NCBI GenBank assembly: GCA_016745075.1
Contig: JADGDD010000001.1
Location: forward strand, 497,125 to 561,124
Direction: 5' to 3'
Length of the DNA: 64,000 bases
Origin: Planctomycetota bacterium
GTDB lineage: Bacteria > Planctomycetota > UBA11346
A program made the translations under genes and the position numbers. Under the pieces are notes generated by a model. That model was given only the letters and a program-made list of their open reading frames with translations, was not told where the DNA came from and did not search any database. Position 1 is the stretch's first letter, and every line of letters begins with the position of its first letter. This document shows positions 55,854 to 64,000 of this stretch, one piece after another.

Positions 55854-56168
55854 ACGGACTCCTCCTTTGGGTATAGACCCTGTTCCCAGCCAGAGCTCCC
55901 TCATCTTTTGAGGGGGTATGGGAGGGCATCGTGCCAAACCGTCTTCGTAGCATAAACGGAACCTGCATAGTATTCCCGAAAAAAGGGGAAGGCGCAAGCA
56001 TAAACTCTTTGTGGGCGGGGGTTTCCCGCATGTCATAAAGCATCTGGACAGTTGAAACAAACGCAACGAATAAGAGAGTTGTATGAAGTAAAGAATACTG
56101 GCAATAAGGTGAAAAGTGTGAATACTTGCGCGCTCGAATAAAAGAACCTTTATCCGGAGCAGCCTCAG
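55854..56168. promoter_or_regulatory. 315-base divergent region with three hairpins before pilM
   Basis: It separates pilM (leftward) from the ClC channel gene (rightward). It holds three hairpins: CTCCCTCA/TGAGGGGG at 55896-55916, TTCCC/GGGAA at 55973-55990 and GCGGG/CCCGC at 56015-56029. No coding sequence is supported. The cluster within 175 bases of the pilM start suggests a structured leader; promoters for both genes should lie in the remaining AT-rich part near 56050-56150. Confidence 0.5.
55859..55867 (-). promoter_or_regulatory. Strong ribosome-binding site of pilM
   Basis: On the minus strand AAGGAGGAG lies five bases before the ATG at 55853. It fixes the start; the frame remains open another 108 codons upstream but those codons do not look like PilM. 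Confidence 0.8.
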
Positions 56169-58076
56169 ATGCACCAACGCCTCGCCTTTTTCCAGAGTAC
56201 TAGTAAATGGCTTATTCTTGGAAGTATCATGGGGGTTTTGAGTGGTATTCTTGGTTTTCTGTTTGTGCTCGCTATAGATCTTGGATCACATGTATTCCTG
56301 AAATGTGTCGTTGGATTAGATCTGATGGAGGCAGATGGCAGTAAGCATTTGTTCACTGGAATGCAACATGTTGCTTTTTCACCATGGACTCTCTTGCTGG
56401 TTATGTTTATTGGTGGTTCACTTGTTGGTTTGCTGATACAGCGACTTATGCCAAACGATACGCATAGTGATGCTGATTATGTTGTAAACTCGTATCACAA
56501 TCATAAGGGTCAAATTTCATGGCGCTTTTGGGTTGGGAAGGTGTTTGCTGCCCTTGGCACGCTTACTACAGGTGGTGCGGCAGGCCGAGAAGGCCCAACC
56601 ATTCTTATTGCCGGTGGTGTTAGTCGGGTTCTAGCTACTCGTTTGCGTATGTCGTCACGAGATAGGCGATTATTGATGATTGCTGCGGTTGCTGGCGGTA
56701 TTGCTGGAGTATTCCGTGCACCGCTTGCTGGTGCTTTTTTTGCAGTGGAAATGTTGTATTTTGAATCAGACCTTGAGGCAGAAGCGCTTATACCATCGTT
56801 TTTGAGTGCTATTATCTCCTATTGCACCTTTGGCCTTTTGCAGTCCTTTATCTATCCTGACCACTCTATTACGCAATCTTTGTTTGCTATTCCTGATGGT
56901 CTTTTGTTTGAAGCCGAGGATTACCTTCAGTTACTTGGCTATTTAGGTATAGCCTTATCATGTTCTGCTATTTCTTGGCTTATGCGTAGCAGCATTGATT
57001 TCGGAAAATCTGTGATGAAACGAATCGTTTTTATCTGGTTGCGAGCTGGTGTTGGAGCTGTTTTAGTTGGAGTATTGGCCTTGGCTGTTTTGAACATTAG
57101 CCAATTTTATGCTCTTGTACCTGAAGGCAGCGTTGTCCCGCTTTCTGTCTTAGGGGATGGCTATGGTGCTCTACAGTACGCATTTCATTTAGATTTTCAG
57201 CATATAGACAATCACCTAAGTATTGCTGCTTTGTTGGTACTTATTGCCGTAGCAAAAACATTGGCTGTAGCGTTAACTGTTAGTTCTGGTAACGGTGGTG
57301 GCAAATATGCGCCTTCTATGGTTATTGGCGGCTGTATTGGTGGTGCAATTGGCTTGTTGCTTTCAGGGATGGCAGTTGCTCCGCCTGTTTCTGCCTGTAT
57401 TGTTATGGGAATGGGGGGGGTTCTTGCTGCAAACTATAAAACACCAATTGCCGCTTTGCTTATGGTTTGTGAATTAACGGGTGATTATTCGTTACTATTA
57501 CCAGCGATGTGGGTTTCTGCGCTCAGCTTTTTAACGAGTGGTAGAAAAGGATTATTACCAAGTCAGGTACGTTCAGTGGTACATTCAACAGCTCATAATG
57601 GGCATTTCTTTAGCGATATTATGGCAACGATACGTGTTGAAAAAGTATTTAATAGAGAAAAAAACACTCAAACCTTATTGCCAAGCAGTACGCTTGATGA
57701 ATGTAAAAAGCTTATCACAGATACGCATCAAAATATATATCCAGTTGTTACGAACAATGGCATTATGTCTGGTATTTTTGGCATGAATGATCTGCGTTCG
57801 TTTTTGTATGACGAAAGCCTCGGCTTGGTGGTGGTGGCACAGGATATTGCGACTACTGATATCATTACGATTACTACAGAGGATAGTCTTACTACGGCGA
57901 TGCGGCGATTTACAGAGCGTAATTTAGATGCGTTACCTGTTGTTGTTTCGGATGATGATTGGACCTTCTTGGGTTTATTAACCCGTCGAGAAGTAATTGC
58001 TTATTACAACAATGTTGTTGAAGACATTCGAGAAAAAAGAAAAGAAGATGGCTATCTCGATGAAGCTAAGGCATAA
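56169..58076 (+). CDS. ClC-type chloride channel/transporter with CBS domains
   Basis: This 635-residue protein has a ClC core with the GREGP ion-path motif (TTGGAAGREGPTILIAGGVSR), a later GNGGGKYAPSMVIGGCIGG and about ten or more hydrophobic helices to residue 450. Two CBS domains follow (about 495-550 and 560-620), which bind adenosine ligands and regulate gating. The usual GSGIP motif reads THSDADY, so ion selectivity may differ. A run of eight Gs in codons 415-417 is a possible slippage site. The last 11 bases overlap the convergent nuclease-family gene. Confidence 0.92.
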   Translation: MHQRLAFFQSTSKWLILGSIMGVLSGILGFLFVLAIDLGSHVFLKCVVGLDLMEADGSKHLFTGMQHVAFSPWTLLLVMFIGGSLVGLLIQRLMPNDTHSDADYVVNSYHNHKGQISWRFWVGKVFAALGTLTTGGAAGREGPTILIAGGVSRVLATRLRMSSRDRRLLMIAAVAGGIAGVFRAPLAGAFFAVEMLYFESDLEAEALIPSFLSAIISYCTFGLLQSFIYPDHSITQSLFAIPDGLLFEAEDYLQLLGYLGIALSCSAISWLMRSSIDFGKSVMKRIVFIWLRAGVGAVLVGVLALAVLNISQFYALVPEGSVVPLSVLGDGYGALQYAFHLDFQHIDNHLSIAALLVLIAVAKTLAVALTVSSGNGGGKYAPSMVIGGCIGGAIGLLLSGMAVAPPVSACIVMGMGGVLAANYKTPIAALLMVCELTGDYSLLLPAMWVSALSFLTSGRKGLLPSQVRSVVHSTAHNGHFFSDIMATIRVEKVFNREKNTQTLLPSSTLDECKKLITDTHQNIYPVVTNNGIMSGIFGMNDLRSFLYDESLGLVVVAQDIATTDIITITTEDSLTTAMRRFTERNLDALPVVVSDDDWTFLGLLTRREVIAYYNNVVEDIREKRKEDGYLDEAKA

Positions 58077-58467
58077 GGTCGGTACGCACATCAATTGTAA
58101 AAATGCCGACTCGAACAGCTAAGGCAATTGCATCTGATGGCCGTGCATCCAGAAGAATTGTTCTGCTAACTTCTTGAGAGTTGTCTTCCAGCTCTATTTC
58201 TGCAAAATAAGTGCCATTCTCTTCATCGGTAATACGAATAGCCACGCAGTTGCATTCTGTTTTTACCAATAGTTGGGTCAATAAATCATGAGTTAAGGGA
58301 CGCGGAAAGGTTTCACCTTGTAAGGCACGGTTGATAGCAGTTGCTTCGGCGAAACCAATGCCAATTGGCAGTAAATCCCATGTTTCACGGTTCATCAGAT
58401 GTATGAAATGCCGATCGTGTCGTTCGTCGATTATGACCGCAGAAATAGAGACGGGAATGAAATCCAT
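58066..58467 (-). CDS. Bifunctional nuclease (BFN/DUF151) family protein
   Basis: This 133-residue protein matches DUF151: PVSISAVIIDERHDRHFIHL, LPIGIGFAEATAINRALQGE, RPLTHDLLTQLL and the late LLDARPSDAIALAVRVGIFT. Members from plants and bacteria were reported with weak DNase/RNase activity, which I treat as tentative. The conserved DARPSDAIAL motif is complete. It is convergent with the ClC gene with an 11-base overlap of the 3' ends. Confidence 0.93.
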   Translation of the reverse strand: MDFIPVSISAVIIDERHDRHFIHLMNRETWDLLPIGIGFAEATAINRALQGETFPRPLTHDLLTQLLVKTECNCVAIRITDEENGTYFAEIELEDNSQEVSRTILLDARPSDAIALAVRVGIFTIDVRTDLMP

Positions 58468-58578
58468 AAGTCCTAATGTGATGACACGGGTCAGAGTGCA
58501 AGCCTGCTTCTGTTTCTAGGCATTTTGCAGACAGGTATTCAGCCTTCTGTTTTGTTGAAGAATAAAATAAGACGATAT

Positions 58579-59700
58579 TTAAGACAGAGCAATACCTGCT
58601 TTGTGTAACAGTTGCGTTGCATAGACACCAGATGGAAGCACACAATCTATCCAGTAACCATCATCATCTTTGGTGATGTGAGCTTGTTGTGGTAAGCGGC
58701 TGAATAGTGGGCGACGCAAGCCAGGGCTGGCAAACAAAGCGCCTTTATCAAACCATTTCCAGTTGACTGCTGTAGCCAAGCTGATGTCTTGTTCCCAATG
58801 AAGTGTCTTATCACAGGGGAGTGGCATACTGTAGCCAGGCATGGGGCCAGAGGGGGTTATCTCTTGATCGGCTTGTAGTTCGTCAATATTTTCTATGGTG
58901 ACAACTATTGGTTTTTTCTTTCTCAAAACAACATCGCCGCAGGTTACTACATGTATTGTACCAGCTTGTTCTTTTTCCTGAAGAATTGCGTTAAAAACAG
59001 CACTTTGAGCAGCAGAGGCGAGAAAATCTCGCATTTGTGAACCTCCACGGTGCAGGGCTAGCTCTGCATCATCTGGATTTTTACGTAGACAACCGATCAA
59101 TTTCCCATTCATCCCACGTTGATAACGTGGGAGCTTATCACCTTGTTTCCAATTGCCGTGTCCATCAACCAGTAAACAGACTGCATCCCATAATTCCCCA
59201 TTCGCCCAATGTTGAGCTGCTGTGAGAGTTGCGCCATTATAACCAAAACGCTGTGGGCCATAGGCATTACTCAGGCCTGTTTCATAAAGCGTATTTAAAC
59301 GTTGCTGAATGATTAAGGCTTCGTTTTCTGTACAGTCTATACCGAGACGAAAGGTATTTTGAGCTACATGGCCAAGTCGTAATTTATTACTATGGCGAGA
59401 TGCATCTATAATGGTTATGTTTTGACCGCCGCAATCACTCAAGGCTTTTTTCGGCTGTTCTTCTAGTGCACGATAGAGACTGAACCATTGTGTTGTGATT
59501 GCATTTTTATCTTTACGTCCAGCAAAGCCAATGTTTCTTCGGGGAATGTCGTAGGCATCTGAAAGAATTTTAATGACCGCATCCGTTGTAAGATTGTTTT
59601 TTTGAATACGTAAATAGAGGTGTTCACCACTGCCACAGGGTTCGTAGGCTGGTGTTTCATCTACAATAAAATAATTATTGCCTGATTTAAGCTGTGGCAT
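58579..59700 (-). CDS. truD: tRNA pseudouridine synthase D
   Basis: TruD makes pseudouridine 13 in tRNA-Glu. It is 373 residues; E. coli has 349. The catalytic Asp64 is in GFAGRKDKNAITTQWFSL, and ITPSGPMPGYSMPLP and YGPQRFGYNG are characteristic. The frame is open to 59805, but MPQLKSGNNYFIVDETP at 59700 is the usual start and overlaps the aminotransferase stop by 14 bases. It is last in a leftward set with the class IV aminotransferase and MiaB. Confidence 0.94.
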   Translation of the reverse strand: MPQLKSGNNYFIVDETPAYEPCGSGEHLYLRIQKNNLTTDAVIKILSDAYDIPRRNIGFAGRKDKNAITTQWFSLYRALEEQPKKALSDCGGQNITIIDASRHSNKLRLGHVAQNTFRLGIDCTENEALIIQQRLNTLYETGLSNAYGPQRFGYNGATLTAAQHWANGELWDAVCLLVDGHGNWKQGDKLPRYQRGMNGKLIGCLRKNPDDAELALHRGGSQMRDFLASAAQSAVFNAILQEKEQAGTIHVVTCGDVVLRKKKPIVVTIENIDELQADQEITPSGPMPGYSMPLPCDKTLHWEQDISLATAVNWKWFDKGALFASPGLRRPLFSRLPQQAHITKDDDGYWIDCVLPSGVYATQLLHKAGIALS

Positions 59701-60544
59701 CAGCACACGCGTGTTTTGTACAGAAAGTACGATAAAGTGGCAGCAGTTTTTGTGCCCACAGCCCGGGTTTTCCATTTGCAATAGTTTTACCATCAAGCTG
59801 TACAATGGGTAAAACTAAGCGGATAGATGAGGTAATAAGCAATTCATCGGCAGTGTAACAGTCATCCCGGGTAACTGATTGTTCAGACCAACTCAATCCG
59901 GCTTGTTCAGCAACCGTTCGTAGGCCCATTTTGGTAATGCCGCGTAGGCTTTGAGCAGCAGGGTCATAGACCGTATTTTTGCGAATAATGAGAATGTTAG
60001 AGGTGATGCCTTCGCAGACACACCCCTGTTCATCAACATAAAACCCTTCATTCGCTTTAGCAGCTTGTACGTGCGCATAGCCCTGTCTACCAGATAAATA
60101 ATTAGTTGTTTTTATGTGCGGCAAAGCACGAACACCAGCAAAAGTAATAGCAGTTCCGCCGTTACTATAAAGCGTTTCAGGAACGGCATGAAGCTGTTTT
60201 GCAATGAGTACCCAGGTTGGTTTTTCTGCACCAAATAAACCATCGGTATTGTCTCCTGGAGAAACAATAATATTTATTCGCAATTCATCATGGCCACATT
60301 GTTTGTATAGTTCGGCAATTTGTTGCCGAACTATTTCTATACTGTGCAGTTGAGGTATGTCTAATTCAGCCGCGCCAGCCCACAGGCGGTCAAGGTGCTC
60401 ACGCAAAGCGTAAGGATGTCCATTAAAGGTGCGTAGCGTTTCAAATACACCAACGCCGCGCAAGAAGCCTGTGTCAAAAACACTTATTTTTGCATCATGC
60501 GGTGCAACAACCGACCCATTTAGATGAACAAGGTCGCGGCCCAT
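59687..60544 (-). CDS. Class IV PLP aminotransferase (PabC/BCAT-like)
   Basis: This 285-residue fold-IV enzyme has FDTGFLRGVGVFETLRTFNG, REHLDRLWAGAAELDI, IKTTNYLSGRQG (PLP lysine) and CEGITSNILIIR. The family contains 4-amino-4-deoxychorismate lyase, branched-chain aminotransferase and D-amino acid transaminase; the short 'RLVLPIVQLDGK' end fits PabC or D-AAT more than BCAT, but I cannot decide. miaB precedes it by two bases; truD follows with a 14-base overlap. Confidence 0.88.
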   Translation of the reverse strand: MGRDLVHLNGSVVAPHDAKISVFDTGFLRGVGVFETLRTFNGHPYALREHLDRLWAGAAELDIPQLHSIEIVRQQIAELYKQCGHDELRINIIVSPGDNTDGLFGAEKPTWVLIAKQLHAVPETLYSNGGTAITFAGVRALPHIKTTNYLSGRQGYAHVQAAKANEGFYVDEQGCVCEGITSNILIIRKNTVYDPAAQSLRGITKMGLRTVAEQAGLSWSEQSVTRDDCYTADELLITSSIRLVLPIVQLDGKTIANGKPGLWAQKLLPLYRTFCTKHACADATA

Positions 60545-60546
60545 TT

Positions 60547-61884
60547 TTAGACCAAATCACCAAAGAGTGAGAGGTTGGTAGAACTGTCAATTGTAATAGA
60601 TGCAAGATTACTGATAAGATGGTCACGAGAGTTGCCGTTTTCGTCAAAACGTGGAAAGATAATGTTACGATTACCAATGGTACGGCCGCACAATTTTTGG
60701 TCATTACTTTTGCTTGGGCCTTCTACTAAGATTTCGTGGGTTTGCCCGTGCATGCTTGCATACATTTCTTGTTGATGCCCTAGTTGAATAGCGAGTAATT
60801 CATTGCAACGCGCTTTCTTCACTTCCATAGAAACATCGTCTGCTAAGTTGTATGCACCTGTTCCTGGACGTGGGCTATAGATAAAGACAAAAGCACCATC
60901 AAAACGAACTTCATTCATTAAGCTGACGCTTTCTTGAAAATCTTCGTCGGTTTCTCGCGGAAAGCCAACAATCATATCGGTTAATAGTTCTACATTTGGA
61001 ATGATTGTACGCGCGCGGTCTGCAAAATGTAAGTATTCATCACGAGTATAACGACGACCCATTAACCGAAGAATGCGACTTGAGCCACATTGTGCAGGCA
61101 CATGTAAGTGTTTACATACACGCGGTAATTCGCCAATAGTATGTAATAACTCGTCAGTAATGTCTTTCGGGTGGCTGGTAATGTAACGAATACGTTTCAA
61201 ACCATCAATCTCATGTACTGCTCGTAAGAGGCTTGCGAGGTTGTTGCCATCACCCAAGGTCTTGCCATACGCATCAATGGTTTGGCCCAGCAACGTGACT
61301 TGAGCAAAGCCACGATCAACAAGTTCTTTAATGTCATCAATAATTAAATTGAGTGGCCGACTTTTTTCTTTGCCGCGTGTTTTCGGTACAATGCAGTAGG
61401 TGCAATTATAGTTACACCCACGCATTACAGGAACCCACGCATTAATACCTTCAGTACGCAGACTGCTCCAATTTCGTTCTTCAAAGTCACCAAATTCAGT
61501 GGCAGCTAAACGTTCACCTTCGTCAAGTTGTTTGAGTAAAGCTGGCATATGAACAAATTGATCAGTCCCGACAACAAGGTCCAGATGTGGGTATTGTTTG
61601 AGCAGCGCTTCTTGTTCACGTTGAGCCATACAACCCATAATACCGATTCGTAAATCAGGACGTTGTTTCTTCACTTTTTTCAAGTCGCCCATACGTCCAC
61701 GGATTTTTGCTTCTGCACCATCACGCACAGAACAGGTGTTATACAGGATTAAATCGGCATTTTCAGACGTTTCTATCTGTTGATAATCTTCGTCTTTAAG
61801 ACGTGCTAACACGGTTTCCGTATCAGCTAGGTTCATCTGACAGCCGAAAGTCTCAATATATACATTCTTACTCATGGGCGGCAT
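60547..61884 (-). CDS. miaB: tRNA-2-methylthio-N6-dimethylallyladenosine synthase
   Basis: MiaB adds the methylthio group to i6A37. This 445-residue protein has the N-terminal UPF0004 domain with cysteines (ETFGCQMN, Cys15; NTCSVR; GIMGCMAQRE) for one Fe-S cluster and the radical-SAM motif CNYNCTYCIVP for the second, plus a TRAM-like C-terminus. An internal ATG four codons down (MSKNVYIE) is an equally good start. It is first of the leftward run with the class IV aminotransferase and TruD. Confidence 0.95.
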   Translation of the reverse strand: MPPMSKNVYIETFGCQMNLADTETVLARLKDEDYQQIETSENADLILYNTCSVRDGAEAKIRGRMGDLKKVKKQRPDLRIGIMGCMAQREQEALLKQYPHLDLVVGTDQFVHMPALLKQLDEGERLAATEFGDFEERNWSSLRTEGINAWVPVMRGCNYNCTYCIVPKTRGKEKSRPLNLIIDDIKELVDRGFAQVTLLGQTIDAYGKTLGDGNNLASLLRAVHEIDGLKRIRYITSHPKDITDELLHTIGELPRVCKHLHVPAQCGSSRILRLMGRRYTRDEYLHFADRARTIIPNVELLTDMIVGFPRETDEDFQESVSLMNEVRFDGAFVFIYSPRPGTGAYNLADDVSMEVKKARCNELLAIQLGHQQEMYASMHGQTHEILVEGPSKSNDQKLCGRTIGNRNIIFPRFDENGNSRDHLISNLASITIDSSTNLSLFGDLV

Positions 61885-61937
61885 GCTATCAATGAGCTCG
61901 GTGATACAAGCGATGAGCTTTAGCCATAAGAATACTT

Positions 61938-62585
61938 TTATTTTTCAACAAGCGCTTGTAGTTCCGCAATAATAGCTGCAGGCTCTACGCGCTGGGTGTA
62001 ATCTGCCTCAACAAAAGCTTTCATTATAATGCCTGATGTGTTGATGATATAGACTGCCGGAACAGGGAGGTTCCAGCTCTTATTAGCATTGAACGTTGAA
62101 ACATCTAGACCGATAGCACAAGCTAATTTTTTATATGCTTCTATTGGTACAAACTGTAAATTATAATCAGCAATAACAGATTGATCAGCATCACAAAGTA
62201 ACGGAAAGCTTAGTTCGTTTATCTCGGCAAAAGCATGTACTGATTCTTGAGACTGGGGGTTTATGGCAATAATAGACGCGCCCAATTCATTAATAGCAGG
62301 TTTGATTTCTTGCATTAAGCGCATTTGTAAGGAACAGAAAGGGCACCATGCACCACGGAAAAACGTCAGTACTACTGGACCACGTTCTAAAGCCTTTTCT
62401 AGTGATAGGTTCTGTCCATCATGATTTGGGAGAGTAAATGCAGGTGCTACATCTCCTGCAACAAGCCCGTTTGTCTGTGTTTGTTGCTTTACATCCGCAA
62501 TGGTGTTGGCAATGATTTGCATTGCTTCTGATGGTAAGTCAAAACTGGCAAGAATAGCTTGTGCTTGTTCGTGAAATGTCGTCAT
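61938..62585 (-). CDS. Peroxiredoxin-like (AhpC/TSA) family protein
   Basis: This 215-residue protein has an N-terminal helical part (1-45) and a thioredoxin-fold domain with FTLPNHDGQNLSLEKAL and FFRGAWCPFCSLQM. The second Cys sits in a CPFC pair, as in peroxiredoxin-like proteins. It likely reduces peroxides. AAGGAG gives a spacing of five bases to ATG 62585, better than the in-frame ATG at 62588. It is upstream of miaB with a 50-base gap. Confidence 0.9.
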   Translation of the reverse strand: MTTFHEQAQAILASFDLPSEAMQIIANTIADVKQQTQTNGLVAGDVAPAFTLPNHDGQNLSLEKALERGPVVLTFFRGAWCPFCSLQMRLMQEIKPAINELGASIIAINPQSQESVHAFAEINELSFPLLCDADQSVIADYNLQFVPIEAYKKLACAIGLDVSTFNANKSWNLPVPAVYIINTSGIIMKAFVEADYTQRVEPAAIIAELQALVEK

Positions 62586-62646
62586 CATATCTCCTTCTCA
62601 GGTGCTTCTGATGTACGATACGTTTTAAAACGTAAAATGTTTGTTT

Positions 62647-63858
62647 TTACGAGCAATCTTTTGCAAAAAACACCTCTGCTTGCGAAACCATACCCTTATG
62701 CCACGGAATACGAACAAGATGTCCTTCCGGTGCGTGTTCACAAGGGGTTCCATCAAGATTGCGGATGTCGTTGAGTGTGGTGGTGGCCGAATACCCATTT
62801 GGTGATGTTATGTGAATGTCGGTACCGGTTGGAATGTCTTCAAGACAAAGGATGACAAGGCATTGTTTACGATATACATCCAGTACACGAGCAAGTGGTT
62901 TAATGCGGTGACTTTCGTCTGGTTCATCGTCAAAGCGGTCTGTTTTATTCACACGGAAAAACCCAGGACGTAATGCTCGCGGACAGACACTTTTGAGCAT
63001 ACCTCCTAGTATTGCTGATGCCTCCCAGTTTTCACCAAGTTCTTGATAGCGTTGCCATTCTTTGCGAAAACAGGTCATTGCCGTTTTAAGATACTCTGGG
63101 TTTTCGCCACGGCCGTCAAATAACCACGAGGTAAGCTGCAAAGGGGCAAGTAGGTTCATGGAGGATAACAGTGAACGGTCAGCGCTATCAAACATACAGG
63201 AACCAAGCAGAGAGTCGCTAAAGCGGAAGCGCCGACCTGTTTCACCTTGTGTGGTCTGCATCGCTAGTGGTGCCGTTTCATTTGGAGAAAAATCATCACC
63301 ATTCGTTATAGCAGCCAGCAAACGTCTATCGCTATACTGTAATAACACAGGGCCAAAAACCTGCGTTTCCCACTCACAGTTTGTAGATGACATGCTCGTG
63401 CTCATGGTAGAGGCTGGAGTTTCGTTGGTAAAGACAATGCGGTTTATGTTTGTACTAGCATGAAAATCGTGACCAGTGCAATTAGCATTCCCAGTTTCGG
63501 TTGCTAAGTGGATATGGGCATTAGGAATAATTGCTAACACGCTTGTTTGCAGTGCTGGGTCTTGAATACGAATATGAATGATCTGCTCATCAGCACAAAC
63601 CTGTAAGATGGCATCTATAGTGCTGAGGTGAGAATCATGAGCGAGCATGTCGATATTACAGCCCAAGATGATAGGACGATCATCAATGAGCGTCTGAGCA
63701 GTTTGGCAGAGTGTACGGAATATCCCAGAGCTGTGACTGTGATGACGAATTGAAACACTGCTGTCTTCTAAAAAAATAAGATCAGCGCCAGCATCACAGG
63801 CCGTACGAAAGGTTTCTTCACAGGCAGAAAAAGTGGTAAATTGTGGAAGGGTGCTCAT
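62647..63858 (-). CDS. Divergent U32-family peptidase-like protein
   Basis: The 403-residue protein has a TIM-barrel-like first half and a C-terminal beta domain with PTGTDIHITSPNGYSATTTL, a shape typical of U32 proteins (YhbU/RlhA/YegQ). The usual U32 region becomes QVFGPVLLQYSDRRLLAAI, and the cluster of conserved cysteines is largely missing, so it is a divergent member with doubtful catalytic activity. Its ATG overlaps the stop of the preceding gene (ATGA). U32 proteins act in rRNA hydroxylation or ubiquinone synthesis in E. coli; neither is implied here. Confidence 0.75.
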   Translation of the reverse strand: MSTLPQFTTFSACEETFRTACDAGADLIFLEDSSVSIRHHSHSSGIFRTLCQTAQTLIDDRPIILGCNIDMLAHDSHLSTIDAILQVCADEQIIHIRIQDPALQTSVLAIIPNAHIHLATETGNANCTGHDFHASTNINRIVFTNETPASTMSTSMSSTNCEWETQVFGPVLLQYSDRRLLAAITNGDDFSPNETAPLAMQTTQGETGRRFRFSDSLLGSCMFDSADRSLLSSMNLLAPLQLTSWLFDGRGENPEYLKTAMTCFRKEWQRYQELGENWEASAILGGMLKSVCPRALRPGFFRVNKTDRFDDEPDESHRIKPLARVLDVYRKQCLVILCLEDIPTGTDIHITSPNGYSATTTLNDIRNLDGTPCEHAPEGHLVRIPWHKGMVSQAEVFFAKDCS

Positions 63859-64000
63859 GCGGATTCCTCCAACAGGTGCCGTGCAATAACGCTGCCTTGA
63901 GGAATATCGAGTTTGAGGAAACCGATACTATTAGGCCGACTTCTTTCAACAGTTTCACCGTGTAAATTTGTTATAGCAGGTAAGGTGCTATCATGGTAAT
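63855..64000 (-). CDS. 3' end of a gene coupled to the U32-like gene (truncated)
   Basis: An open frame enters from the window edge on the minus strand and ends with TGA at 63857-63855, overlapping the ATG of the U32-like gene. The 47 visible residues (ending SVIARHLLEESA) include ITNLHGETVERSRPNS; too short for family assignment. It might be a second U32-type protein, since these are often paired, but that is speculation. Confidence 0.6.
   Translation of the reverse strand, partial: YHDSTLPAITNLHGETVERSRPNSIGFLKLDIPQGSVIARHLLEESA

Noticed and set aside
55854..56168. c-di-GMP (GEMM) riboswitch before pilM
   Set aside because: The conserved GEMM core bases and tetraloop receptor pattern were not found; only generic hairpins are visible.
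1..64000. Prophage, integron, CRISPR or defence island
   Set aside because: No integrase, transposase, phage structural gene, repeat-spacer array or defence gene cluster was seen; nearly all genes are housekeeping or metabolic.

Overview
This is a chromosomal window from a Gram-negative-type bacterium of moderate GC content (judged by eye, not computed), densely packed with housekeeping genes. I see no rRNA, tRNA, CRISPR array, insertion sequence or prophage. Several traits recall the Planctomycetes-Verrucomicrobia-Lentisphaerae group: a DUF1570-like secreted peptidase with TPRs, cupin-AraC regulators next to sugar or sulfatase genes, a Cys-type sulfatase, a TIGR02635-like L-rhamnose isomerase, an FHA-DUF4388 protein and a lone PilM-like ATPase. 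This placement is inference and only moderately firm.

Layout. 1-7 kb: end of a DUF58 protein, mannose-1-phosphate guanylyltransferase, a leftward run (HIT hydrolase, MazG-like, HemE, DUF3820), then oligopeptidase A overlapping an AraC regulator. 7-12.5 kb: TrmO, SbcD and an unusually long SbcC. 12.5-19 kb: two PtsN-like EIIA proteins, a SpoU methyltransferase, a DHH phosphoesterase, the DUF1570-like peptidase, L-rhamnose isomerase and a cyclophilin. 19-27.4 kb: an FHA-DUF4388 protein, a PfkB kinase, then a compact polyamine cluster. 27.4-36.6 kb: an HtrA protease, an unknown 651-aa coiled-coil protein, an M20 amidohydrolase, an AraC regulator divergent from a sulfatase, and two unknown proteins. 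36.6-45.4 kb: ClpC, an RlmI-like methyltransferase, HisI, GatB, an esterase, and a PhoU-like protein with a Na/Pi cotransporter. 45.6-49.3 kb: a small membrane protein, RadC, ScpA and an RluE-type pseudouridine synthase. 49.3-56 kb: a transsulfuration PLP enzyme coupled to a JAMM peptidase, a BlaI-type repressor, a divergent RNase HII-like protein, an MreD-like protein, an RluA-type synthase and PilM. 56-64 kb: a ClC channel with CBS domains, a bifunctional-nuclease-family protein, TruD, a class IV aminotransferase, MiaB, a peroxiredoxin-like protein, a divergent U32-family protein and the 3' end of one more gene.

How the genes work together. The clearest multi-gene system is the polyamine cluster (about 20.0-27.35 kb). 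Arginine decarboxylase, agmatine deiminase and N-carbamoylputrescine amidase make putrescine. Carboxy(nor)spermidine dehydrogenase and decarboxylase would then carry it to spermidine without decarboxylated S-adenosylmethionine. Other coherent units are SbcD-SbcC (DNA end processing), the Na/Pi cotransporter with its PhoU-like partner, the HIT-MazG-HemE-DUF3820 run, and the JAMM-PLP pair, which resembles sulfur-carrier-dependent sulfur assimilation.

The best candidates for something under-described are the polyamine operon led by a PfkB kinase, the SbcC with a winged-helix-like tail, the RNase HII-like protein with an altered GRG motif, the 651-aa coiled-coil protein, and the structured leader of the pilM-like gene.
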